A stretch of DNA of 64,000 nt, from positions 7,380,501 to 7,444,500 of the forward strand of contig OX387200.1 in NCBI GenBank assembly GCA_947561715.1. The letters are read 5' to 3'. The notes beneath the pieces were generated by a model. That model saw nothing but the letters and a program-made list of their open reading frames with translations, had not been told where the DNA came from and searched no databases. Shown piece after piece: positions 21,520-33,220 of this stretch (positions are counted from its first letter, which is position 1; each line of letters opens with the position of its first letter). A program made the translations under genes and the position numbers. This DNA is from Ascidia mentula (lineage: Eukaryota > Chordata > Ascidiacea > Phlebobranchia > Ascidiidae).

Positions 21520-24500
21520 ATGGCTACTAATAATGCCTTCGGAGATCTGGATATTGTTGTATTTGTCGGTAAGTATGAAATGAACTTACAGTAAGTGTGT
21601 TTGTGTGTATTTTGTAGCGAAAGCGGAAGGTGCGTTGTAAAAGATTGAAATACGTGAGGTGTGAAACTAACTTTAACCTTGTGGTGAAATGTTTCAGTTA
21701 CTCTCGTGCTTTCTGCCGCCATCGGAATCTTCTTCGCGGTGAAAGATCGACGAAAGGAAAATGTTGAGAACTATTTTTATGGAGGCAGAAAGATGTCACC
21801 AGTAAGTCCAAATTGAAAACTTGATATCCCCTTAATTCCACGATAAAGAAGTACTTTGTCTAATAGGTACCGGTCGGCTTTTCCATCGCCGTTACCTTCA
21901 TTTCTGCAATCACCGTCCTCGCTTTGCCATCAGAGGCGTACCTGTTTGGAATGGTGACGATTTGGTATTCTTTTACTATGGTAGTGCCGACGTTCGTTGC
22001 CTGCGTCTACTACATTCCTCTGATTCACCGCCTTCGACTCAACACCATTTATCAGGTTTACTTGTTTTGTTTCATGTGTTGGGCCCTATCGTGTTTTGAA
22101 AGAAACCTTCATTCTAAAGTTTTTTCCAACGCAAGATTGAATTTTCAACAAAATTTGCGTCGTATCTGTGGCAAATCTTTCCTGTCACACACAGAAATGT
22201 TTGGAATTGAATCTTGCGTTAGGCAAACTTTTACAGTAAGCCCGTTTACATGAACAATTTAAGAGAATTCGAATGCGCTTCGCTCAATCGCTCCTTCCGT
22301 TTTTTGCGCAAGAGGAGCGACGGAGCGTTCAATCCGTTCGAAGGTGGTGTATTGAATGCGCTTCGCTTTCAATCCGTTGGAGAACAGAAGAATGCTAAGG
22401 TTTTAGGAGTGCATGTTTTTAAGTTTGTCGCATTGAATTATAGATAAATGATAAACATTAAAAGATAAGTGCTTAAGGTTTTAAAGTTGTTTGAAGTGAG
22501 ACCGTCCACATTGCATGCAGTGTAATGGATTCCAGCACACTTAATCCTTTTAGTTTATTTCTTTTTTTTTGCCCGATTCCAACCCAAACGGAATGCTGTT
22601 CAAGAGAATTTAACTTATTTAGATGTTTGTTTATTTTACCACGATTTTAGTCAATAAAAATTACCAAACCTCACATGTAAACACATGCGAAGTATGGATT
22701 GGATTGAGATATTCCAATTCGTCTCACTTCCGGCCAATCCGATTCGCTTTCGGGCGTACATGTAAACGGGCTTACTGTTTCCCTACCATTTTCGCGTGCG
22801 ACGCATTTACAAAGAGTTACCATTTATATCAAAGGTACCAAGTGTGAAAGCTTCATTTTGAAACAACTCGAATCCTTTTTCCTTGAATTATTGGGCGACT
22901 CCTTTAAAATGCAACGCACAGTATTGGAACTTCTGCCTTTTCCTCAAGCTTAACCGCATTCTTTGCATTTTCAGTATCTAGGATTGCGATTTCATCCAAT
23001 CGTCAGAAAGTTTACATCGGCTGTTGGAATAATAAACGAAGTACGGGGATGTGTTTGAAATTTCGATTAAGTCGGTTGTTGTCCAAAATATTCTTTACAC
23101 TTCAAAATAGTATTATTTGATTTAAACTTTCAGTATCAAAGTTCACGAAAATTTAAGTGTGTTAACCATGTCTAAGCAACCAATTTTGCAGATGGTATAC
23201 ATGGGAGTAATATTATATCTTCCGGCTCTTGCTCTTAGTGCTGTGACACCTATCTCTATTACGACGAGCATCATCATGACCATCGTCATCTGCACTATGT
23301 ACACGACTGTTGTAAGTTGCATAACACGTTCTACCTCACGAAAACTTATTGCACTTTATTCAGGGGATTACTAAAACATTATACGTTTGTGGTAAATGAA
23401 CTGTATTTATTTTAAGTATTTGTTGTGGTACATTTTTTTCAATAAGAGCTTGTTATTTACTTTTCGTACTATTAAGTGGTGGACTGTGTGTTTTGTTAAC
23501 AAATCAAATAATTTCTATCTTGCAAAAAATCTGCTACCCAGATAAAAAAACTAAGCGGTCAAAAATGGACGGGGAATCGTGTACCTGAGGATTTGAATTA
23601 CCTGATAACTCGATACAAATAAAACAATGAATCCTCATCGGTTAATGCCTGACGGAGGAAAGATTTCGACACTCATATAAAGATACTATGCCATTACATT
23701 ATCTTTGATATCTCAGTTTTAACTTTTTGTATACTATTTGACACTCTTTTAGCTCTATGACTATTGACCATTTGCATCAACACGTTACAGTTTGGTGGGA
23801 ATTCACAGCACTGATTAATGCTGAATACTTACAATGCAGGGCGGACTTAAAGCTAATCGGTTCACTTTCGGTAATCGTGCAAGGCACAATTAAGGTTGGA
23901 GGCATCGGAGAATTATGGAAATCTATTGAGAGAAGTGGACGAAACAACATATGGACGTAAGCTATTATCTTACTTAATGCCTGTAACAAACCTTTCAAGC
24001 GATTTGAACAAATATCCCCAAAAAAATGTTTAACGACCAAACCATTCCTGTTAATCAGTGTGCAAAAAATGTGCTTAGTACCTATTATAGTGTTTGTTCG
24101 TTCTTACATTAGGAAATAAACATGGCGGTGTTTCAGATTTGATTTGGATCCAACGATTCGTACAACCTTCTGGACTGTTATGGTTGGATTGAGCATCTCA
24201 CAAACTAAAGCAGCGTGTTTGAATCAGTCAGTCTGCCAACGATACCTGTCTTGTAAATCTGTTAGAGGCGCAAGAATGTAAGTGTCCTTTCAGGAAAAAT
24301 AAGGTTATGGGTTTTTGACCAGCATTGTTTTATAAAATGTGTGTGAAAATAAGAATACAGCTTTTTAATCCAAACATTAGTTTGGGATAAACAACCGATT
24401 GAGATATAACCAAAACTTTTCCTTGCTGGAGATAGTTAATGCAAGCAATAGGATTCATAGGAACGTGCGACCTGTTTACAGTCATACAAAACCAATAAAG

Positions 24501-26316
24501 TCGTTTTACAGTGCTGCCTGTACTGCTCTTTTTCCAAATGTCGTCATTACGATGATAGCAATGTGCAGTGGATGTGTTGCATACGCCTACTTCGAAGGTT
24601 GTGATCCGATAAAATCAAAGAAGATTGAAAAATTAGATCAAATGTTTCCTTATCTTGCACTTGAGGTATTTCACAGTATACCGGGAATGTCGGGATTGTT
24701 TATTGCAGCAGCCTACAGTGGCACGTTAAGGTAACGTGCAAGCTTGTTACTTCTTTAAACTATGCAACAAATATCTAGTGAAAGCGCAAACTTTTTCATC
24801 GCATAAAATGGTATATTTATGATTGTATAAAACTTTAACAGTTCTGTGTCTTCTGGGATCATCTCTCTAAGTTCCTTGTTTCTTGAGGATTTCGTTGTTC
24901 CGCTGAAGCCACACATGACTCGTACATGGAAACTAATAATCAGCAAGCTAACGTGTAAACTTTAAGATAATGTGATAAGACAGAATGATGATTTTGTTAC
25001 ATTTGCAGCACTAACGATCGGCGTCTTGGTGGCAGTCATAGCCTTCCTGTTTACTCCTAGTTCGCAGACCATCGTTTTCATCATATTCTCAATCATGGGA
25101 GCTTTGGAAGGCCCAAGAATCGGGCTATTTACACTTGGAGTATTTATTCCTCATTGTAATGCGGTGGTTAGTTTAATCATGTATTTGTTTCGACTCAAGC
25201 AAAAAATATTTTATATTCCCGTCTTTGCAGGGCGCCTTGATTGGACAAGTTGTCGGTACTGGGTTTGCTCTCTGGTTAGCCCTTGGAGGTCTGATTAACG
25301 GAAAAGACCCAGAGTCCCAGCGTATGCTTCCTACTTATGCCAATAACTGCACGTTTTCAGAGATCGCCGGACACAATGAAGCTTACATCCATATTTCCAC
25401 TAATAGTTACATGAAGTCAACCCATTGGGGTAATATTACAACCTCCACTACCACATCCATTAAAGTGTAAGTTGTAACTATAGCAGACAACCTGTGTTCG
25501 AATCAAAGAGAAAAGTACTCAGGAGGGAATATTTGTAAACATCAATAATTAACAGTTGTGTAACTACACTATAAACATATAAATTCAATGTTGCCAGTTT
25601 GTATTAAGTATTAAGTATTCTACAATAATAATTTGTAATTTGAACACATATTTTCGTATCTAACAATAAGTCGTATTCGTGTATAACTATCACATTTGCA
25701 ATCATGGCATACGATGTGCTGATAAACCACCTAATGGAAAAACTCGCGCATTTCTTTCGGTGAAACTTGTGCAAAAAGATGTCAACGAGCAAATGTTATG
25801 TAACGCAGAGATCAAATAAGTTACAACCCAATCCAGGCAATGTCGTTCATGTACTACTCACTCGTCGGGTGTGTCGTTACATTGACTGTGAGTATCTTGG
25901 TATCAGCTTGTACAGGTTAGTCTTTCATGTCTACGAACACACACATGATAGAGTACGAAGTGCTTTGAAGTACTTTACTTTTAAATAGTGCTAAAAGTTT
26001 TCCAATAAAAAGTAAAACTTTTTGGGCAGCATTTAAAAAAAAAAAAAATAAGGAAAGAAAATTTGTCCTGTTAATACCTTGTCACGCGCTCTCTTTGAAA
26101 GGTTTAAGGGATCCAAAAAAGATGAACCCGAGGTTGTTTGTACCTTTTGTTGGCAATCCATTATTACCGAAGTCAGTAGTAAGATTTTTTCGATTTGGAG
26201 TTCCTCCTCTAGTGGACGAGACAAAGAAAGAAAACCAAGAGGAAGAAGTGAATTTCCGTCTAGTTGAAGCTGCTTCGGGAACACTTCATTCTTGTGCACA
26301 TTCATGCAACAAATAA
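21520..26316 (+). pseudogene. SLC5-like sodium/monocarboxylate symporter with frameshift deletion in exon 6
   Basis: Exons are 21520-21568, 21698-21801, 21867-22055, 22975-23040, 23192-23311, 23840-23956, 24137-24277, 24512-24730, 24842-24954, 25009-25166, 25231-25466, 25809-25915 and 26102-26316. Exons 1-5 and 7-13 match the intact paralog at 33221 in length or phase and keep SLC5 marks such as GGRKMSP, ALALSAVTPIS, FDLDPTIR, CDPIK and AAYSGTL. Exon 6 is 117 bp instead of 155. The 38 missing bases follow GGLKA, shift the frame and give TAA at 23891-23893, leaving about 193 residues. Skipping exon 6, or using the AG 31 bases upstream of its acceptor, does not restore frame. If the deletion is real, no full transporter is made. 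All other exons and splice sites are sound, so the loss looks recent, or is an assembly error. Confidence 0.85.
22234..22777. mobile_element. MITE-like element in SLC5 intron 3 (right arm)
   Basis: About 544 bp bounded by perfect inverted repeats CAGTAAGCCCGTTTACATG (22234-22252) and its reverse complement (22759-22777). It contains an internal GC-richer stretch with GAGCGACGGAGCG-like sequence and no open frame. Its counterpart is at 5221-5695. Confidence 0.75.
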
Positions 26317-27828
26317 TACTGCAGCATGTGTTTACCGCAATATGTCAGGAACACTTGATTCTTAGAATAAAAAGACTGACTTCATACTGCTCTTAACATT
26401 GTCATGTTTGATGCACAAGAAACGTTTTAGCAATAACTTACGCCACTTGCTTCTTGATTCTTTGTTTATATGTGCCCTTCGTTTCAAAATAAACCAGTTT
26501 TCGAGGTGTAAAAAAATCAGCTTCACTTTATGTACTGCTATGTGGAGGTACAAAGCATAGGAAGGGATTTGTCTAATTTATCGGTGATAATTGATTTCTA
26601 CTGGAATTTAGCATCAGTCAATAGCTCAAACTAAGTAGCCGATTTAAAATGCCAAACTTCTGCATGCACTTAAACACACGTATATCTATCTACCAAAGTA
26701 GGTTTCCCGTCAATGTTCTTGACCCACCTCAATGCTATCCGTCTCGCACTGGTGTGATTTTTACGGTTGAATGAAAACAGTTGCGCCAGTAGTTGGTGGC
26801 ACGAATTTTGTCGTGCTTTTCGCTGTTCTTGATTCAGCAAAAAAGTGCACAAGGGGTAAAGTTTGAAGTGTTTCTGTTTATGTTTTTTTTATCGCAATAT
26901 TCTTGGCTGTCTATTTGGTCGAATTACTCAAAAATTAACAGGAGCGTAGAGAAAATATTTCTACTGCAACATATGTTTTCAAGAACTAAAATTATTTTAC
27001 TCTTGAATAAGCTGTGGGTCCAGTAGACTTAAATATTACAGCTGAATTTCTGTCCGGAAATCTTGAGAGACCGCATACAAGCATTAAAACTGATATATTC
27101 CACCCTCTCTTTAGATTTATGGCCGAACGGCCTGGACTTTTACATGCCACGGCGAGATGGACTTAACAACTATTGTACGCCAATAAACGGTGGTTGTTGT
27201 ACAGCTTTATTACTGCACACGCTGTTTAATGGTGTAGTTGTGGTGCTGGTAAACTAGGTGAAGGACTTTTGCAAATGGCGCGCGTTTACTTTCTGCTTAA
27301 CTCAGTGAGCAAAGATTACAATTAGCGGTTTTGTAAGTCTTTAATACAAACAAAACAGCTAATGCAATAGTCATGAATATTGCGAAACAGACGTTTCGAT
27401 TGTTGTACTGCAATCATTTTTAGTGTAAAGTTTAGGTGTGTCGGCAAAATGGTACAGTGAAATTGCGAGAAGTAAAAAAGGGGGAAGTGGAAGAAGCGCA
27501 ATTGTTAAGATTAGAAGCCGAACAGCGAGTCGCCTGTGGTAAAAATGAAAACAGAGGGTAAAAAAACAAATTAAATGCACTGTGGACGGTAAAAATATTA
27601 AAAATATTATGAAATACATGGCCCCAAGGGAGGTTTATATGTTAAAAAGTCGTAATGGCACAGTTTCATGAAATTCTCGACTATATTACATTGGCTATTG
27701 TGTTTGTATTGAGGTACTTTAAATTGTGTAAGAAAATACAAAGTAACAGTTGTTTTGTCGTAGACTTGATAGTGTCATTCTGTTTTGATTCTCGTGACTT
27801 TTATAATATCCCTGGTGGTTTGTTGATG
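26317..27828. other. intergenic between SLC5 and SLC22 genes
   Basis: No gene is supported. It should contain the 3' UTR of the gene ending at 26316 and the promoter of the one starting at 27829. No clear TATA box or repeat is seen. Frames of up to 118 codons here have no recognisable domain, and the one starting at 27655 only runs into SLC22 exon 1. Confidence 0.5.
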
Positions 27829-30800
27829 ATGGAGAAGCACGGCAAGAAGCAGCCAATTTTTAAATATGAGAAGCGACTTTTTCTGCTTATATTTGTTAGC
27901 ACTCTGACAAATGCATTGAGTAGTTTTCAATTTCTAGCTACACATTACACTCCACCGTATCGTTGTTCTACTGTAAACACGGGCATAATGAAGGCAAGTC
28001 CTTACTTTTAAGTTAAAAAACAACAATGTAAATTTACTGAAGTGTTCGAATTCCTGACAATTCAAGCGAAAACGTTTTGGCATGTGATGTGCACAGAGCA
28101 AATATTTGTTTTAAATATTTAATACGGAGATACTCACGTCACTTTGGATTGCTTTATTGAAGCAACTGCGACTAATAATGCATTTTTTTAAAGGTAAACG
28201 CATCAAGCTTTTTCAATTCGTCTGCGAACTATTCTTTCTTCGATAACACATGCTCAAAACACCCTGACGCAGGTACGCATAACAAAGCTAGGAAGGTGCT
28301 GGGAAATGTATGTGCCCCTATATTGTGTTGTTGCAGAAACCAATAAAACATTAAACAAGCAGACGTGCGAGTTCGGTGGAGAAAAGCAAACAGTCATTAC
28401 GGAGGTAACAAAATGTTGAGGATTCATAAATTTTTGTCTTTAAGTACAGCTGTACTATCCTTAAACGATGTTTCAATGTTACATTTATGGTTATTCGGTC
28501 TATGATTATTCAATCGCAAAGGCACCTTTTATGTGCAAATTTCGTCGAATGCTTACGTAACAGGACTAATGTCCCGTTTGCAAACTATTTATCACCTGTA
28601 TTTTTTTTGTTTCGAACAAGTAGTATACATTTCAAACTATACTGGTTTTTGGTGTTATAATATGAATGCAATCTACTTGTTTTGTTCAGTTTTTACTCGT
28701 TTGCGACATGGCTTGGATTAAACCAACCTTGGTATCCGTGTACATGGTCGGAAAAATGATGGGAGGATTGGTGAGTGGATTCGTATCGGACAGGTGGGTA
28801 TGAAGTGACTCCTTATATGCAACTTCCATAACTTATTGAAGCGTATTGCTCCGTAGATGTAAAACTAAAGAGCCTCACTTTGCAAAGACAAGTGCTGAAA
28901 ATACTCACAAAAGTGATGAACTATAGCATAGACAATTCATACTGTGTTTTTAGGTACGGACGACGCGTGGCGTTCTTGACATTTACTTTTCTTCAGTTTG
29001 GTTTATCGATTGTCACCGGGCTTTCTTCGAATGTTGTTATGTACGCCGTCGTATTGGCGTGTTCCGGTATCAGTGCCGTGGGCAACTACGAGTCCATCGT
29101 CGTGTTAGGTACAAACACGTCCGTTAAATATCATATTTCGCAAGCTAATTACCATGACTTTTTTTTTCAACTCTTTTCCCTCATTCATTCTCACATAATG
29201 ATGATTACCTTTACACAGTATAAAAGCATTGGTAGGCAACCTAAGACCCCAAGAAAAAATCATCCCACCCGCTGCTTCTTCACGAATTGTAGCAATTAAA
29301 CGCTTCCCGTAGTATTAACATGATGCAGTTGAAAATAAAGAAATAGTGTAGATACATTGTCCCAAAATCGCATAGTTTAACAACATCATAACAAAAAAAC
29401 GGAAATTTTAGTGGAAAAATTATGCGGCCCGTTGGGACGATTGGTGTTTGGGTTTGGCCGGCGAAGAGGTAAAGGCTGCCGACTCTTGTATTTTCTTGTA
29501 TTACACTCATACCTTTAAAATTGTCTGCTTCGTCACTCTAGGTACCAAAGTAGAGTAATCACATGTCAAACATAAACACTAACGAACCTGCTTTTAATTT
29601 TTGGTGCACTCTTTTCGTTGCAGGAACAGAGATGGTTAGCCCGGAAAGACGAGGGCTGGCTTATTTTATGGCAGAGTCTGGATTTGCAGTTGGTTATATG
29701 ATGCTCGCATTGTTCGTTTATCTGTTTGACAGCTGGAGGTGGTTCCTCGTGTTTTCTGGTCTTGTCGGTGTTTTCTACATCCCATTTTTCTGGTATGTAA
29801 AGAAAACAAAGGTCCTTTTTCAAATAATAACCGCCCAAGAATTCTTTGCAGGATTTTAGATGAATCACCGGTGTGGCTTTTAGCAACTGGACAAAAGGAT
29901 AAAGCAGAAGCAGTTTTGCTGAAAATCGCCGCTTACAACGGTCAGACCACAGCCGACATTGCAACCACCGTAGCATTGGTGGAAGAAAAAAATGCAGAAG
30001 GAAGTCGAGCGGAAACTATTTGTTCCACCTTCGCCCAAATGACAAAAGCATTGTTTCTTATGGGCCGACTAGCCATTGTTTTGTTTGCGTGGTAAGTTTG
30101 AGTGAATGGTTTGAGCTTTTAGAAACCTTGCAATGCACTTATTACTTTATATTTAAGCCCAACAGAGAAAACATGTTTTTGCCCTTATTTTGTTAAGTTG
30201 TATTTCTCATTTCAAAAACTTTATTTTGAAGGATCATCGTTACCATGACTTACTACGTGATCACTTTAAACAACGATAACTTGAGTGGAGATCGTTATCT
30301 CAACATATTTTTTGGGTCGGTTTCCGAAATTCTATCTGCATTCGTCTACTTTTTTGGCGTGACGACATTTGGGAGACGAAAGAGCTACATAAGCTTCATG
30401 CTCATAACGGGTGTAGCGATAGCCGCCACACCGTTTTTGGCACTTTGTAAGTATCTTGGTTTTCGATTCGGTAATTACCAAACATGGGTATTTTCTGTGG
30501 TATTGGAACTGTTTTTGCATTGGCTTGTTTAGGCTAAAAAACTGTGAAAAACAAATTATTCTCTACCTGAATATAAACTGTATTTGTGTTACACTAAAAC
30601 ACGTGCAGTTTGTATTTTTGGAAAGATGAACATTAGACTACATTGTTGAAAAGAAAAGCCAAAGCTAGGATGCTGTTAATCATATTCTAAGTAAACGTTT
30701 CGAACTCATACTGGGTTCATCATCAGTACTACATTGAACTGGTTGCAGAAAAGCGTCGGGTTAATAAAGGACTGAGAGGCAGAAGGCAATTAACCCGACG

Positions 30801-31824
30801 CTTTTCTGCAACCAGTTCAATGTAGTACTGATGATGAATATGATTAACAGCATCCAGCTTTAGCTTTCCTTTTCAAAGTTATTAACTCAAGATATTTTGC
30901 ACCCAAGACTACAATGTCCTAGTTGTATAGTAAAACATGACCGTTGTGCGTACTTATTGTAACACAACTGGGATCTTATGGCGGTATATCAAAATAATGA
31001 TATTCTAAAAAATTCCCTAGGTATTCAAGCACGGTGTTGCAGAGAAAATAGACAATTAAGATTAGCACATTTGTGATCACTGACTGCAACGTCTATGCAA
31101 AAGTATGTTTCTGCAAATGTTTCAGGGAATGGAGGAGTGTCTGTGGCGGCAAGCATGTTGGCTAAGTTGACAGTAACTGTTTGCTACAGTGTTATATACA
31201 TCCAGACCGGAGAGCTATTTCCCACTACGATTCGAAACTCCATCCTATCTCTGTCCAGTGCCGCGTCCAGAATCGGAGCCATATTGTCTCCCTTCATCAT
31301 ATATGTCGGTATGAACTACCTGCATGTGTTCAACAATCGTTTTCAACGTGCTAGGAAATAAATTTGTTCACTAAATTTTATTACTAGGTCTTTAAGTATA
31401 TCAAGTTTTTGTTACACTGTTTGTATGGCTTTTGTCGTAAAAATCCCTATAATCTGTTGTATTTTCATTTTTTTACCCCGCGATTCAAACTATCGTCATC
31501 CAGGGCAAGAATCCCGATGAGGTTTTTAGACTTGGTATGTGAGTCGAGCGCATTAACCGATGTGCCTGATATTTTGTTATTTATACCACACCTGGATTTG
31601 AACCCTAGTTATCCAGGTCACGAATCCCGATCAGGTTATCTGTTTTTGTCATAGGTGAATCCGGCGACACAACAGCGTCATCTATCGGTATGGCTATAGC
31701 AATCCTTTTGTCCGCTTTGTCTTATTTGTGCATTCCTGAAACCAAAGACGCGAAGCTCCCCCAGACCGTTGAGGAAGCCAAAAATTTAGGAAGGTATTTT
31801 ACTTCAATTGCAACATCTTTATGA
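27829..31824 (+). CDS. SLC22-like organic ion transporter, 515 aa, 10 exons
   Basis: Exons are 27829-27993, 28194-28272, 28337-28404, 28690-28793, 28954-29108, 29624-29792, 29852-30091, 30232-30446, 31126-31308 and 31655-31824. They total 1548 bp and end at TGA 31822-31824. The product is a plasma-membrane MFS carrier with about 12 helices. Marks are YEKRLFLLIFVSTLTNAL in helix 1, an extracellular loop with NSS, NYS and NKT sites, VCDMAWIKPTL, SDRYGRR, DESPVWLLATGQ, FGRRKSYIS, GELFPTTIRNS and PETKD. An ATG three bases upstream is equally possible; the chosen one aligns with the paralogs. Intron 1 starts GCAAGT. The first extracellular segment is shorter than in the tandem genes. Intron 8 carries a foldback element. 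Substrate is unknown. Confidence 0.92.
30647..30905. mobile_element. 259-bp foldback element in SLC22 intron 8
   Basis: It is flanked by AGACTACATTGT (30635-30646) and AGACTACAATGT (30906-30917). Inside, two arms of about 48 bases (about 30718-30766 and 30789-30838) are perfect reverse complements around a short spacer. The outer arm portions also pair (GATGCTGTTAATCATATT), except for about 29 bases present only on the left. It belongs to the same family as 8206-8615 and ends TTTTGCACCCAA. Transcribed within the intron it would form a strong hairpin. Confidence 0.8.
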
Positions 31825-33220
31825 CCAGATTCGCGAAAATGTAATTTTGTTGTAGTTTTTTACATGTACAACACACACCTTTTTTACATGCAGAAAGGAC
31901 AACACAAACCAATCATCAGCCAGACGAACTTTCATTACTACAGCATAAATTATTCTTAGTACATTGTAACCGTCTCACACGATTTGGTTTCGTTGTTTGT
32001 AACATAAATCTGGCATGGGTTGTTAATAAGATAATTACGTCCTGTATTGAAAAATGTCCATTCACACTTTATTTTTTAGAACGTGGATGAAACCTTTTTT
32101 AATTATTTCATACAAGCTTATCTCAACAATTTTATTTGGTGTATTACTCGCAGTAAAGAAGCTCAATGTCTACATGTGCAACATTTCTTGTGCAAAAGGC
32201 TGAATTAGGTTAAAAGGTCTGCAAATGCTGTTTACTTTTTGGTAAAGTATTGTAGTTGTGTACACATAGGGTAAATCCTGCTATGAGACCAATGCTAATA
32301 TTGACTTTTTCCATCGAAAGCAAAACTCCTAATTACTGAGAACTCTTTAGGAAATTCACGCCCACGAATTCACCAACGGGTTACAACAGAAAATATAGGT
32401 TAATTTTATTTAGTCACCGACAGTTATTGAAGAGCATTCGCAACATCCTGTCCTCTGGGTCTTTCGATATGAACCGTGAAACGTTGGTATAATTTTGAGT
32501 TGCTTGCTAACAATATCCACAGTCACAAAATGTAACGTAAACATTATTTCTCCACTTATACCAACATGACCCATTGGTGAAGATGTTAATAATGTTCTTC
32601 CATGTAATGTGTACTAAGTTTAGAGGATGCTGGCAACAAATCAATCGGGATTTTGGCAATTGCATACGTGCCTGCGACTACGAGAGAATAAAACCAGTCA
32701 AGCGTTACAGACAACAAATATCACTACCAGATTGTTGTTATTTGCTTTGTAATGTTTGACAATTTCAAATGACACATAATGAAAACCGTTTCCAAATCAC
32801 TTTGAAATGGAATTTAACCAATGAACTGAAAGGCAAAACGAAGAAAAATAACGCCCCAGCAGTCCGAAGGGTTTACCTGATAAGTATCGCGCAGAAGGGG
32901 TCAGTTGCAGTCATGCGTAGATTCATGCTTCATTTCACAACCAAAATTATACGGCACAATTTAAAGACTGTTAGCTGCAAACCGTTAAGCATGGTTATAG
33001 CGGTGACACACTTAGAAAGAAAAAAATTATGAAGGGATTTATATTAGAAAAACTTGAACAGGATTGTCATATGCTTAGTTTTTTAGAAGTATCGAAACCG
33101 TATCACACGTACCTTCTAGAACCCTTGATTGCCACCGAATAATATAATATCAACAAAAATAGTTTCTCTGAAACAAAAATTGGCGCACTGACAAACAGGT
33201 GTTAATGAGTGAAGCTGATT
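31825..33220. other. intergenic between SLC22 and SLC5 genes
   Basis: No gene is supported. About 32870-33120 resembles 61190-61400, the equivalent position upstream of the SLC5 gene at 62327, so it is part of the duplicated SLC5 upstream region and may hold its promoter. No TATA box is obvious. Confidence 0.5.

Larger units (their letters stand above)
13313..23440. repeat. right arm of the large inverted duplication
   Basis: This is the better preserved arm, holding the intact SLC22 gene, the intergenic segment and the first five exons of the SLC5 gene. Compared with the left arm it has about 1.9 kb extra (about 19080-20950) and lacks the two small insertions at 6977 and 9002. Exon sequences of the two arms are nearly identical in SLC5 exons 1-5 and SLC22 exon 10. 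Confidence 0.9.

Noticed and set aside
23806..23840. Upstream AG as an alternative acceptor to rescue the frameshifted SLC5 exon 6
   Set aside because: The nearest AG adds 31 bases, which does not restore the phase.
32400..32480. GTGAAACG near GGGTC as another hammerhead
   Set aside because: No CTGATGA core and no paired stem I.
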